Positions 19,123 through 27,750 of a stretch of DNA of 64,000 nt are shown here, piece after piece (position 1 is the stretch's first letter; each line of letters begins with the position of its first letter). The notes beneath the pieces are model-generated. The model made no database searches and was not told the origin of the DNA. It saw nothing but the letters and a program-made list of their open reading frames with translations. The translations under genes and the position numbers were made by a program. Source of the DNA: an uncultured Bradyrhizobium sp. (GTDB lineage Bacteria; Pseudomonadota; Alphaproteobacteria; Rhizobiales; Xanthobacteraceae); assembly GCF_936943645.1 (NCBI RefSeq), contig NZ_CAKZJO010000052.1, forward strand, positions 185,816-249,815. The letters run 5' to 3'.

Positions 19123-19650
19123 AAACCAGCCCGTCAGGAGAAAACACGGACGCGGGGGACGCAACGCACACGAATCAATTTAGACGCGACATGAATATTT
19201 TGTGGAAAAGTTTTGACTTGTCCAGCAACGACACGGCGCGCGTCGTCAAACACCGTAGTCGTGCGGAGATTTGCTGTGTTTTCGAGTCAAGCTTCGCACA
19301 AGCATAGCGGACGTGCCGCGTGTTGCCCGAGCGACGGTCGTCGACGCCGGCGCGACCTTTCAACCGAAAGCTGAGCGCATGCGAAGTTTCAAAGAATCCG
19401 GCGCGGTTTCTCCCCGCGAGTCGGAATCCACTTCGCTCGAAAACGCGCTGAAAAGAAAAGACCCGTCCGGGGGGACAACCGGACGGGTCGAGCCATATGG
19501 GCGCTTGGGGTGGATGGGCGCTCGCGCCTGATATGACTGATGGGGAGGGATGACCGCTCCCACATAATTTGGTCGTGGCAGCCAGCTGAACGTTCAACGC
19601 GGGGGGCGCTTTTTTGACCTGCGATCCCGCGCGCATCCTCGGCGCAGCGG
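19123..19650. other. Long non-coding gap between two leftward genes
   Basis: This 528-bp stretch lies between the subtilase stop (19651) and the TIGR03809 start (19122). It holds a strong terminator hairpin facing left (19451-19489) and must contain the TIGR03809 promoter. Short open frames on both strands have no credible start signals. About 160 bp lies between the protease stop and the terminator, with no recognisable gene or RNA. Confidence 0.6.
19451..19489 (-). terminator. Intrinsic terminator, leftward
   Basis: An 11-bp perfect stem (GACCCGTCCGG at 19460-19470, CCGGACGGGTC at 19479-19489) has an 8-base loop. Read on the minus strand it is followed by CTTTTCTTTT, a U-rich tract. It would end transcripts of the ECF/anti-sigma/subtilase operon about 160 nt after the last stop codon. 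Confidence 0.72.
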
Positions 19651-21375
19651 CTATCGCGCCGCCGGCCTATCCGCCTGAGAAATCGTGGATTTATCGTCCG
19701 CGCTCGACAGCGAGGGTTGTTCGATCGCGCGGCTATTGGGCTCATCGCGACGCCTCGCGGCATCTTCACGTTTTGTTGTACCGGACGCAGCCGCAACCGG
19801 CGTCGCGCTGTCGGCGGGAATAGCCATGACCGCGGCAAACGCATCGGTCTGGCCGTCGCCGAAGAGCTCGTCGCGGCCGGGCGAGCCGAGGTCGCGCGCG
19901 GTCTTCGTCAGCGTCATGCGCAGCGCTTCCGGCTTCAAGGCGTAGTTGCGCTCGAGCAGCAACGCCGCGATGCCGGAGACATAGGCGGCTGAGAACGAGG
20001 TTCCCGACGTCATCTGGTACTTGCCGTCAGGCGCCGGCAGGAAGATGTCGACGCCAGGTGCGGCGACGGCGATGTAATTGCCGCGGTTGGACGCGCTGAA
20101 CAACCGGTCCTGCTGGTCGGTCGCGCTGACCGCGATCACGTTCGGATTGGCGGCCGGGTAGAGCGGCGGCGATTTCGCGCCGGCATTGCCGGCCGCGGCA
20201 ATCAGCACGAGGCCGCGCGCGGCGGTCGCCGCGATGGCGCGCTCGATCACGGCGTCCTTGGGACCGGCAAAGCTCATATTGACGATCTGCGCGCCGTGCT
20301 CGGCGGCATAATTCAGCGCGCGCAGGATGATGTAGGACGAGCTCTCGGCGCCGCCATTGGCGCCGCCGAAGGCACGGATCGCGATGATGCGGGCCTCGGG
20401 CGCACTGCCCATCAGCCGGGAATGCGCCACGATCGCACCGGCGATGCCGGTGCCGTGGACGTGCGGTCCCTCGGCGCTGCCGAGCGCATCGAAATTGTCG
20501 GAGACCGAATTGGCAAGCTCGGGATGTCCGGCGTCGATGCCGGAGTCGATCACGGCCACCGTGACGTTGGCGCCGTGCGCCAGCGTATGGGCCTGCGGCA
20601 GGCGAAGCTTGGCCAGCGCGTATTGCGCGGGATCGCCCTCGCTCAAGGTCGTCGATTTCTGGTCCTGGAGCAGGTAGCGGAAGTTCGGCTGGACCGCGCG
20701 CACGCTGCCGTCGGCCGCGAATTCCCGCCGCACCGTCTCGGTCGGGCGGCCGTCGGTGATCCGGAACAGGCCGAACGTGGCACCGATCAGCGGGAAGTTT
20801 TCCGAGGAAATGCGCGTCAGGCCGTGCCGGCGCGCCAGATCGTCGGCCTCGGCCGGCGACAGTGCACCGTCGATCTCGGCGACGAATTCATGGGCGAAGC
20901 TGGTCGAAATCATCGCGGCCGGCGTATTGCTGCCGCGCCCCTTGCCGGCGCTCTTCTTGCCGGATTTTCCGGTGCCCTCGCCGCCGGCATTCGGCTGCGC
21001 AAGGCATTCGCCATCGGCAGCGCGATAGGGCGCGGTGCAGGCCGGATACAGGTTCGGCGAGTAGCGCGCATAGGGCAGTACCGTGGTCGGCCGGATGCGC
21101 GAGGTCGTGGTATGGGGGATGGCCGCGATGGTGCGCGGGCCGCGGTCGACACTGACCCCGCGCGCGGCGAGGTTGGGACTGACGCGCGGGGTGATGTTCG
21201 ACGAGATGGTCGGCGTTCGCGAGGGCAAGCTGATCGTGGGCGTGCGCATGATCGCCTGCGCCTGCGCGATCTCGACGCCGAGACAGGCGGCGATCAGAAG
21301 CGCGGCGCCGACCGATGAAGCGTGGGCCCCGGCGCGCAACCTGCTCTTGCACCCGCTCTTGGACTTGCCCGTCAT
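19651..21375 (-). CDS. Subtilisin-like serine protease (S8) with N-terminal propeptide
   Basis: A 574-residue exported protease. A signal segment (SSVGAALLIAACLGVEIAQAQ, split by A30) is followed by a Pro/Thr-rich stretch, a propeptide-like domain (about 162-235: HEFVAEIDGALSPAEADDL..GLFRITDG..VRAVQPNFRY) and the S8 domain. The triad is Asp277 (VIDSGID), His307 (HVHGTG) and Ser460 (SGTSFSAA); Asn397 forms the oxyanion hole. The ATG at 21375 sits 16 nt after the anti-sigma stop, so it is the last gene of a sigma/anti-sigma operon and may cleave its partner (inference). A leftward terminator follows. Confidence 0.92.
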   Translation of the reverse strand: MTGKSKSGCKSRLRAGAHASSVGAALLIAACLGVEIAQAQAIMRTPTISLPSRTPTISSNITPRVSPNLAARGVSVDRGPRTIAAIPHTTTSRIRPTTVLPYARYSPNLYPACTAPYRAADGECLAQPNAGGEGTGKSGKKSAGKGRGSNTPAAMISTSFAHEFVAEIDGALSPAEADDLARRHGLTRISSENFPLIGATFGLFRITDGRPTETVRREFAADGSVRAVQPNFRYLLQDQKSTTLSEGDPAQYALAKLRLPQAHTLAHGANVTVAVIDSGIDAGHPELANSVSDNFDALGSAEGPHVHGTGIAGAIVAHSRLMGSAPEARIIAIRAFGGANGGAESSSYIILRALNYAAEHGAQIVNMSFAGPKDAVIERAIAATAARGLVLIAAAGNAGAKSPPLYPAANPNVIAVSATDQQDRLFSASNRGNYIAVAAPGVDIFLPAPDGKYQMTSGTSFSAAYVSGIAALLLERNYALKPEALRMTLTKTARDLGSPGRDELFGDGQTDAFAAVMAIPADSATPVAAASGTTKREDAARRRDEPNSRAIEQPSLSSADDKSTISQADRPAAR

Positions 21376-21391
21376 CGGCTCAGCGGCGCGC

Positions 21392-22087
21392 CTACGGCGC
21401 CGCGACGGCGAGGTTGACGAACTTCTCGCGCTGCATCCTGCCAAGCAGCGAGGCAAGCTCGTCCTGGCTCAAGGCCCTGTCGAACTGGAGGCGGAACATA
21501 CCGCCCTTGGCATCTCCGATGATCGAAGCCTGATAGCTGTCGAGCAGCGCAGTGATGTCGGCGACGCGCGCCTCGGGCGTGAAACGCACCAGTGCGCGCG
21601 CCGGTGCGGCGGATGACCCGAGCTCGCGCGTGATCGGCGCGCTGGTCGAGAGCGAGGCGGTCTGGAAGGTCGCGGGCTGCTTCTTCATCAGCACGGCGCC
21701 GATGATACCGGCCTGCAGCACCAGCGCGACCGCGCCAAGGCTGGCCGACCAGGCCAGCGTGCGCGGCGACAGGCTCGCGAAGAAGGTCGCGATGCGCGCC
21801 GACAGCGGCAGCGAACCGCTCGCCCGCGCCGGCTCGGCGTCGATCGCGGCGAACAGCTTCTGCATCGCGCGCGCCGACGGAGCCCCGAGGCTCTCGTTCA
21901 GATGGATGGTCTCTTCGTACTCGCCGCGGATCGCGGCATATTGCCTGGCAAGCTCGGGATCGCGCGCCAGCGCTTCCTCGACCCGGCGCGCATCGCGCGC
22001 GTTCAGGGTGCCGGCGGCGTGCCACGGCAGCAGGAGTTCAATTTCACTGGGCTCTTGCTCCAGCATCTTCTTGCTCAAAGCCATCAT
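21392..22087 (-). CDS. Membrane anti-sigma factor with propeptide-like periplasmic domain
   Basis: A 231-residue single-pass protein. The N-terminal cytoplasmic part has LLLPWHAAGTLNARDARRVE (19-38), the typical anti-sigma domain start. One membrane helix lies at about 111-134. The periplasmic end (165-231) reads ARALVRFTPEARVADITALL, then GMFRLQFDRALSQDELASLL and FVNLAVAA: a beta-alpha-beta pattern like subtilase propeptides. It overlaps the sigma gene by 4 nt and precedes a subtilase gene, suggesting the three act together. Confidence 0.85.
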   Translation of the reverse strand: MMALSKKMLEQEPSEIELLLPWHAAGTLNARDARRVEEALARDPELARQYAAIRGEYEETIHLNESLGAPSARAMQKLFAAIDAEPARASGSLPLSARIATFFASLSPRTLAWSASLGAVALVLQAGIIGAVLMKKQPATFQTASLSTSAPITRELGSSAAPARALVRFTPEARVADITALLDSYQASIIGDAKGGMFRLQFDRALSQDELASLLGRMQREKFVNLAVAAP

Positions 22088-22653
22088 GGCCAGCCTCGCT
22101 CAACGCCGGCTGCCTTCAGCAGTTCGGCCAATTTCTTGCGCGCATAAAACAAGCGCGTCTTCACAGTGTTCTCCGGGATGCCGACGATTTCAGCCACCTC
22201 TTCCACGGACTTCTCGTGGTAGTAGACGAGATCGACGATTTCCCGGTGGTCCGGCGAGAGTCCCGTCAGACACTCCCGCAACGCTTCACTGGTATCCTTC
22301 TTCTGCACCACCGTTTCCGGATCGTCGGACGTATCCTCGATCGCGTTGGCGGCTTCTTCGTCCAGTTCAAAATCCTTCCTGCGCCGGAGCGCAGACAGGG
22401 CCTTGAACCGGGTGATTGCCAGCAGCCAGGTGGAAACAGCGGATCGGCCCTCGAACTTGCCGGCTTGACGCCAGACGTCCAGAAACACCTCGCTGATGAG
22501 GTCCTCCGCCGCCTGCTCGTCCCGCACGAGCCTCAGCCCGAAACGATACACCCTGACATGGTGCCGCCCGTACAGCACCTGCATGGCGAGCCGGTCACCT
22601 TGAGCGATCCTGGCGATGAGGACCTCGTCCGAAGCCGCCTGTGTCACGCTCAA
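22084..22653 (-). CDS. ECF-type RNA polymerase sigma factor
   Basis: A 189-residue ECF sigma factor. Region 2 spans about residues 24-92 (YGRHHVRVYRFGLRLVRDEQ; AEDLISEVFLDVWRQA) and region 4 about 125-180 (LTGLSPDHREIVDLVYY; VAEIVGIPENTVKTRLFYAR). The start codon is TTG at 22653 with a weak purine-rich site before it; no better in-frame ATG exists near. It heads the operon with its anti-sigma factor (ATGA overlap) and a subtilase. A candidate self-recognised promoter lies at 22698-22719. Confidence 0.92.
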   Translation of the reverse strand: MSVTQAASDEVLIARIAQGDRLAMQVLYGRHHVRVYRFGLRLVRDEQAAEDLISEVFLDVWRQAGKFEGRSAVSTWLLAITRFKALSALRRRKDFELDEEAANAIEDTSDDPETVVQKKDTSEALRECLTGLSPDHREIVDLVYYHEKSVEEVAEIVGIPENTVKTRLFYARKKLAELLKAAGVERGWP

Positions 22654-23091
22654 TGCCCGTCTCGCAAAGTTGGTCGGGTCGGCGCGGCGGACGGTTCGAC
22701 AGGGGGTGCAAAATTGTTCAGCCTACCGCAGTCATACGGGCCTCTGTGTGATCCACCCCACATACGCGCGCTTTTGTTGTCGCACTCGCGGCGGTCGGCC
22801 GCCATCATCCAGATCGGTAACATAATACTGCGATACTTCCCTGCGGAATGCCTGTCCGGCACAGGCGGCCCGGCCTCGTCCGGTTCCATAGCAGCCCTGC
22901 ACGACATATGTCTCGCCAAGCCCGCATTAGGCTCGATCGCATCGCAAACTGATGCCCGGTCGCCGGCAAATTTCTTCCGCCGGCCCATTACCTTGTTCCG
23001 CGCTGCACGGTTCGGATTCGATTTCAAAGGATACCAAACCTAAAGGCTTGCCACGTAGATTTTTCCGCTGACATCCACCATTGGCGGGACC
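22654..23091. other. Divergent intergenic region between ECF sigma operon and GGDEF gene
   Basis: This 438-bp stretch separates the leftward sigma operon from the rightward diguanylate cyclase. It contains an ECF-like promoter candidate near the sigma gene. Open frames on both strands across it have no family resemblance and poor start contexts, so I call no gene here. Confidence 0.55.
22698..22719 (-). promoter_or_regulatory. Candidate ECF-type promoter for the sigma/anti-sigma/protease operon
   Basis: On the minus strand GAAC (22719-22716) is followed after 15 nt by GTC (22700-22698). This is the general -35/-10 form of ECF promoters, whose -35 often contains GAAC. The -10 lies 45 nt before the TTG start. 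Autoregulation would fit, but the motif is short and could be chance. Confidence 0.35.
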
Positions 23092-24249
23092 ATGAGCACG
23101 GCCGCGACGTCCTTTCCCGAGAGGAATGCCGCTGAGGTCGCGGATCTCGTCCTCACGCCCGAGGCGGCGGCCCCCCAGGTCCTGGCGCGCCGGGCCCGGC
23201 AGCGCCGCCAGATGTATATCGGCCAGGTCGCGAGCTATTCGCTGGGCGCCTCCGTCCTGCTGCTCTACGCCTATGGCGGCGTGGTCTCCATGGCCGTTCC
23301 ATCGCTGTTCTGGCTTGGCGGGCTCCTGATCATCGGCACGTTTACCGTGCTGTCGGAAGCCGGCTTCGGTGACCGCTTTGAAGATCATTATCTCACCGTT
23401 TTCCAGATCTCGGCGCATATGGCGCTGCAACTGGTGTTCCTGCTCGCCGTGCCGACGGTCGGGGTCGCGTTCATCGCCGTGCTGTTCCTGATCTTCGCGT
23501 TCGGCACGCTGCGGATGACCTCGAGCCAGGCGGTGGTCACCTGGGGCCTTGCCACCTGCGGGCTCGCCATCGTCTTCCTGGGCTCGGACCTGCCAATCGG
23601 ACTGCCGGTCAGGACCCGCCTGGAGCGAACCGCCTCGATGCTGTGCTTCGTGCTGGTGATCGGCCAGTGCGCCTTCCTCGGCCTGTTCGGCGCCACCCTG
23701 CGCAAGATCCTGTACCGGCGCAGCATCGAGCTGAAGGCCGCCTATCAGCGCATCGAGGAACTGGCCGAGCTCGACGAGCTCACCGGCTCCTACAACCGCC
23801 GCTGCATCATGCGCCTTCTCGACGTCGAGATCGAAAAATCGCGGCAGACGTTGACGCCGATCGCGATCGCACTGATCGATCTCGACTGGTTCAAGCGCAT
23901 CAACGACGCCCACGGCCATCCCGTCGGCGACGAGGTGCTGCGCACCTTCGCGATCACGATTTTCGCCAACATCCGCCCGGCCGACAGCTTCGGCCGCTAC
24001 GGCGGCGAGGAATTCCTGCTGCTGCTGCCGGACACGTCGGGCGATGCCGCGCAGCGCATGCTCGAACGCCTGCGCAGCATCGTCGCCGATCTCGACTGGA
24101 GCGCCTTCTCGCTCAGCATGCGCGTGACCATTTCCGCGGGCGTCGTGACGCTGCGCGAGACTGATACTGCCGACACGTTTCTCGCGCGCGCCGACCGCGC
24201 GCTCTATTCCGCCAAGGCGCAAGGGCGCAACCGTATTGCAACGAGCTGA
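23092..24249 (+). CDS. Membrane diguanylate cyclase (GGDEF)
   Basis: A 385-residue protein that should make cyclic di-GMP from two GTP. The N-terminal half contains about six membrane helices (for example YSLGASVLLLYAYGGVV and LQLVFLLAVPTVGVAFIAV). A short coiled linker (IELKAAYQRIEELAELDELT) leads to the GGDEF domain, whose active site is GGEEF at about 304-308, so it is likely active. LIDLDWFKRIND and NDAHGHPVGDEVL are intact. No inhibitory RxxD motif is evident just before the active site. It precedes a DUF2336 gene by 63 bp. Confidence 0.93.
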   Translation: MSTAATSFPERNAAEVADLVLTPEAAAPQVLARRARQRRQMYIGQVASYSLGASVLLLYAYGGVVSMAVPSLFWLGGLLIIGTFTVLSEAGFGDRFEDHYLTVFQISAHMALQLVFLLAVPTVGVAFIAVLFLIFAFGTLRMTSSQAVVTWGLATCGLAIVFLGSDLPIGLPVRTRLERTASMLCFVLVIGQCAFLGLFGATLRKILYRRSIELKAAYQRIEELAELDELTGSYNRRCIMRLLDVEIEKSRQTLTPIAIALIDLDWFKRINDAHGHPVGDEVLRTFAITIFANIRPADSFGRYGGEEFLLLLPDTSGDAAQRMLERLRSIVADLDWSAFSLSMRVTISAGVVTLRETDTADTFLARADRALYSAKAQGRNRIATS

Positions 24250-24312
24250 CCAATCCATTTTTCCCCGGTGCGACGAAAGCCGACGCCGGACCGAACGCTC
24301 CAGGACAGGGCA

Positions 24313-25416
24313 ATGAGATCCAAATCCGCAAAATCATCCGAGAATCTGCTCGAGGAATTGCAGGCTGCGCTGTCGCACGGCACCGTCGCGCGCCGGGTCG
24401 AGACGCTGCGCCGTGTCACCGATCTCTTCGTGGGCAATGCGGTGGACTATTCCGACGACCATATCCGCGTGTTCGACGACGTGTTCCAGTGCCTGATCGA
24501 GCAGATCGAGGTTTCGGCCAGGGCGCTGCTCGCCGACCGCCTCGCACCGATCGCGGCAGCGCCGCCGAACATCATCCGCACGCTCGCGCTCGACGAGGTC
24601 ATCGAGGTCTCCGGCCCCGTGCTGTCGAAATCGGAACGGCTGGACGAGACGACCTTGATCGAGATCGCGCGCACGAGGGGCCAGGCGCATCTCAAGGCGA
24701 TCTCGCTGCGGCGGACGCTGTCGGAAGCACTGACCGACGTGCTGGTCAGCCGCGGCAATGAGGATGTGGTGCAATCGACCGTCGGCAATCCGGGCGCGCG
24801 GCTCTCCGAGGGAAGCCTGTCCGACCTCGTCACCCGCGCCGAACGCGACGACGACCTCGCCGCCTGCATCGGCCTGCGCAAGGACCTGCCGCGTCATCAC
24901 TATTTGAAGCTGGTCGCGAAAGCCTCCCTGAGCGTGCGCAGGAAGCTCGAGGCGGCGCATCCGGATCTCGCGGACGAGGTGTCGAGCGTGGTCCAGGAAG
25001 TGGCCCAGCGGGTGCGCGCCGCCGCCATGTCGAAGCAGACCGAAATGGCGCGGGCGCTGGTGAAGTCGCTGCACCAGGACGGCCGTCTCACCGAATTCCA
25101 GGTCACCACCTTTGCCGAGCAGGGCAAGTTCGACGAAACCAATGCGGGGCTCGCCGCGCTCGCCGGCGTTGCCGTCGAGACCGCCGAGACCATGATGATC
25201 GAAAGCCGCACCGAGGGCGTCATGATCCTCGCCAAGGTCGCGGGCATGTCCTGGCCGAGCGTACGCGCCATCATCGCCATGCGCGAGAAGCTCTCGGGCG
25301 GCTCGCAGACCGACATGCTGACGCTGCGCGACACTTACGAGGCGCTGCGCTCATCGACCGCGCAGCAGGTGCTGCGCTTCCACCGCATGCAGCAGACCAC
25401 CACGCCGGCGGCGTGA
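24313..25416 (+). CDS. DUF2336 domain protein
   Basis: A 367-residue all-helical, soluble protein of the alphaproteobacterial DUF2336 family. It begins with SENLLEELQAALSHGTVARR and runs through HEAT-like helical pairs (LALDEVIEVSGPVLSKSERL; HHYLKLVAKASLSVRRKLEA). The ATG at 24313 has GGACAGGG upstream; a GTG at 24268 is less likely. The function of DUF2336 is not established. Proximity to a diguanylate cyclase suggests, without proof, a signalling link. It is convergent with the nrsF-like gene (11-bp gap). Confidence 0.85.
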   Translation: MRSKSAKSSENLLEELQAALSHGTVARRVETLRRVTDLFVGNAVDYSDDHIRVFDDVFQCLIEQIEVSARALLADRLAPIAAAPPNIIRTLALDEVIEVSGPVLSKSERLDETTLIEIARTRGQAHLKAISLRRTLSEALTDVLVSRGNEDVVQSTVGNPGARLSEGSLSDLVTRAERDDDLAACIGLRKDLPRHHYLKLVAKASLSVRRKLEAAHPDLADEVSSVVQEVAQRVRAAAMSKQTEMARALVKSLHQDGRLTEFQVTTFAEQGKFDETNAGLAALAGVAVETAETMMIESRTEGVMILAKVAGMSWPSVRAIIAMREKLSGGSQTDMLTLRDTYEALRSSTAQQVLRFHRMQQTTTPAA

Positions 25417-25427
25417 GGCCGCAGAGT

Positions 25428-26066
25428 CTAGTATCTCAGGACCTTCGAGCCCACCAACGCGCCGACCGCCGCGACGAGCGCCGCCGCCAGCGTGTACCAG
25501 GTCGCGACGAACAGAGGCGAATCGTCGGTGCAGTGCGAGGCATAGAGCGTCGCGGCAAGGCCGGCCGACACCAGGCCCGCGAGCGCACCGGCCAGCGCGG
25601 GGTGCGCGGGCGCGCCATGGCGCAGGCCGAAAAGCGCGCCTGCGAGCAGCGGCAGCGACATCACAGGGATCGCGATCAGGCACACCCTGGAATTCTTGCC
25701 CACCAGCCGCATCGTCATCGGCATGGCCGGCGCCATCATCGCCTCGCTCCCGATCGCAACCGCAAGCAGCCCGACGGGGAGCAGCAGCAGCCAGCCCCAG
25801 CCGCGCATCAAGGCTTCGGGACGTGACAGATGCAGGCTGACGATGATCGCGGGGATCGCGAGCGACAGCGTGACCGCGAACTTCATGTCGAAGAACGGGT
25901 TGCGCATGGCCGTCATCACGTCGGGCCGCACGCCGAGAAAGGTCGCGAAAATCAGGATCGACAAGGGCGCGGCGACCAGCAGCGCCATGGTCAGCATGGC
26001 GCCGACGCGCGGCGCGCGGTGGGCGTTGTCGGCGGCGAGCGAGCGGATGAGTTGATCGGTATCCAT
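25428..26066 (-). CDS. nrsF: NrsF-family (DUF1109) membrane anti-sigma factor
   Basis: A 212-residue protein with about six membrane helices and a short N-terminal cytoplasmic tail (MDTDQLIRSLAADNAHR). The tail and repeated hydrophobic segments (VGAMLTMALLVAAPLSILIF; MRGWGWLLLLPVGLLAVAIG) match DUF1109, whose Caulobacter member NrsF holds the ECF factor SigF at the membrane. Two conserved-type cysteines are present (RVCLIAIP and ASHCTDDSP), which in NrsF sense heavy metals and oxidants. It starts 2 nt after the sigma stop, so the pair is one operon. Confidence 0.88.
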   Translation of the reverse strand: MDTDQLIRSLAADNAHRAPRVGAMLTMALLVAAPLSILIFATFLGVRPDVMTAMRNPFFDMKFAVTLSLAIPAIIVSLHLSRPEALMRGWGWLLLLPVGLLAVAIGSEAMMAPAMPMTMRLVGKNSRVCLIAIPVMSLPLLAGALFGLRHGAPAHPALAGALAGLVSAGLAATLYASHCTDDSPLFVATWYTLAAALVAAVGALVGSKVLRY

Positions 26067-26068
26067 GA

Positions 26069-26614
26069 CTAGTGGTCCCGCAGTTTGGCCGTCAGGGCGG
26101 CAAGTCCGCGATGCAGTGCGACCCGCACCGCGCCTTCGCTCATCGAAAACTTCGCCGCCGTGTCCTTGATCGAGGCGCTCTCGACCGCGATCGACTGCAG
26201 CACGTCGCGCTGGCGCTGCGGCAGCGTGCCCAGTTGCGCCGCGACCTCTCCCGCCGAAGCGGTTTCCTGCGGCGCTTCGCCCGGCAGCGTCTCGGCGAAA
26301 TCGTCGATATTGACGAAGACCCGCCTGCCGCGCCGCCTGAGCGCATCGATCAGCTTGTTGCGGGCGATCGCGAACAGCCAGGGCGCGAAGGGGGCTTCGC
26401 TGTCCCAAGTGTGCCGCTTCAGGTGCACCGCCAACAAAATCTCCTGCACGATATCCTCGGCCTGATCAGGGGGTTGCCCGGCCCGCGCCAGGCCGCGCCT
26501 CGCCGCGGCGCGCAGCACCGGCGTGACCGCCTTCAACAGGCGATGATATGCCGCATCATCGCCTGCCATGGCCGACCGCATCAGGCCGGTCCATTCGTCC
26601 TCACGTCCGCGCAC
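26069..26614 (-). CDS. sigF: ECF sigma factor, SigF-like (NrsF partner)
   Basis: A 181-residue ECF factor. Region 2 includes QAEDIVQEILLAVHLKRHTW and APFAPWLFAIARNKLIDALR; region 4 includes LPQRQRDVLQSIAVESASIK and MSEGAVRVALHRGLAALTAK. The start is a GTG at 26614 preceded by GAGGGG at a good distance; the nearby ATG at 26630 is out of frame. The downstream NrsF-type anti-sigma and a GTAAC-N16-CGAA promoter at 26635-26659 both point to the SigF group that answers heavy-metal or oxidative stress. Confidence 0.92.
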   Translation of the reverse strand: MRGREDEWTGLMRSAMAGDDAAYHRLLKAVTPVLRAAARRGLARAGQPPDQAEDIVQEILLAVHLKRHTWDSEAPFAPWLFAIARNKLIDALRRRGRRVFVNIDDFAETLPGEAPQETASAGEVAAQLGTLPQRQRDVLQSIAVESASIKDTAAKFSMSEGAVRVALHRGLAALTAKLRDH

Positions 26615-26634
26615 GCGCGCCCCTCACCATGCAA

Positions 26635-26659
26635 TTCGGCCGTTCGGTCAATTTGTTAC
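26635..26659 (-). promoter_or_regulatory. SigF-type promoter GTAAC-N16-CGAA
   Basis: On the minus strand GTAAC (26659-26655), a 16-nt spacer, and CGAA (26638-26635). This equals the -35/-10 pattern I recall for Caulobacter SigF. The -10 is 20 nt before the GTG start, so the sigma factor probably drives its own operon. Confidence 0.65.
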
Positions 26660-26904
26660 GCGGATCGGGACGAGATCACAAATTCGTGATCAACGCCGGA
26701 CCTCGCGACCGTTAGGCCGTCACTCTCCGCGACGGCTCATAACACCGATCGGCTCGTCCCGCATCCGGCGGCCGGCGGTCCGGGATCGGTTTGCCCCGTT
26801 TTTGCCCGGTGTAACCCGAAGATTCCCATTTTCTGCCCCGCTGTCGTCACGCCCCAGGGTCTCTGTTCGATCCCGGGACGGGCGGAATTGGGGAGATCAT
26901 CGCC

Positions 26905-27627
26905 ATGATGAAAGCCAGCGGGCGCGCGGCCCTGATCGTTCTGGCCGGGCTTTTGTTGCTGTTCGGAGGCCTTGCACAGGCGGCCCCAAGCTCAGCCACC
27001 GGCAAATCGGACAGCGCGGGCCAGCAGGTCGACACGGCCAAGCCCAGCAAGCACCGGCGCCACGAGTCACGCCGCACCAACAGCAGGAAGACGGCGCAGA
27101 AGTCGGACGACAAGACCGAAGCCCCGGCGAAGGCCGACGAGGCCAAGTCTGATGGCAACAAGTCTGATGGCAACAAGCCCGATGGCAAGACGGCTGATGG
27201 CAGGACGGCTGACAACAAGGCCGACAATGACTTGCCGGCGTCGAGCCAGATGCCGCCGGCAATCGCCAACGCCAACGCGCAGCTCGCCGCGACCGATACA
27301 CCGACCGCGGCTGCGGCCTCCGCGATGACGGATCGCGCCAACGACAACGTCCAGGCGGCCGCCGACAATACCAGCGCGCCGAACGCCGAGAATCAGGTCG
27401 TCGCCCCCGATCAGCTCAACGACATCGATCGCGCCCTGCAACAGGATACCCCGCCGGCGCAGAAGACGGTCCTTGCCGCAACCGAGGCCCAGCTCCGGCC
27501 GGCACCGGTGATGGCGAGCAGCCAGCAGAGCTCGGCCTGGGACCAGAGCTCCCTGATCGGCAAGATCTTCATCGGCGTCGGCACGCTGCTGACGCTGGCG
27601 TCCGCCGCACGCATGTTCATGGCCTGA
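26905..27627 (+). CDS. Exported, low-complexity protein with C-terminal membrane helix
   Basis: A 240-residue protein of unknown function. It has a signal peptide (ALIVLAGLLLLFGGLAQA, cleavage near AQA-AP). A long charged, disordered body contains 15-bp tandem repeats giving SDGNK-type pentapeptides. A C-terminal hydrophobic helix follows (LIGKIFIGVGTLLTLASAAR). GGGGAG lies upstream of the ATG pair at 26905/26908. The layout suggests a periplasmic protein anchored at its C-terminus. I recognise no domain. Confidence 0.72.
   Translation: MMKASGRAALIVLAGLLLLFGGLAQAAPSSATGKSDSAGQQVDTAKPSKHRRHESRRTNSRKTAQKSDDKTEAPAKADEAKSDGNKSDGNKPDGKTADGRTADNKADNDLPASSQMPPAIANANAQLAATDTPTAAAASAMTDRANDNVQAAADNTSAPNAENQVVAPDQLNDIDRALQQDTPPAQKTVLAATEAQLRPAPVMASSQQSSAWDQSSLIGKIFIGVGTLLTLASAARMFMA
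27145..27219. repeat. In-frame 15-bp tandem repeat (5 units, 2 identical)
   Basis: Two identical units AAGTCTGATGGCAAC (27145-27174) are followed by three diverged units. They encode KSDGN, KSDGN, KPDGK, TADGR, TADNK within the disordered exported protein. The first two copies are exact, suggesting a recent duplication. Confidence 0.88.
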
Positions 27628-27750
27628 TTCATGGCCTGATTGCCGGTTGGACCAGGACGCGCGGCCGGCGCGTCCTGCGTTCCCGGCCCCTCTTGAAGGC
27701 ATCCGCGCCAGCGGGCACATTGCCCGCTCAATCAAAAGCGTGGGTGAAGC

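Noticed and set aside
22650..23027. Open frames in the gap between the ECF sigma operon and the GGDEF gene as a gene
   Set aside because: They lack a ribosome-binding site and any family pattern, and overlap the promoter region of the sigma operon.
26811..26816. GTAACC upstream of the disordered exported protein as a second SigF promoter
   Set aside because: No CGAA follows at a spacing of 16 nt.
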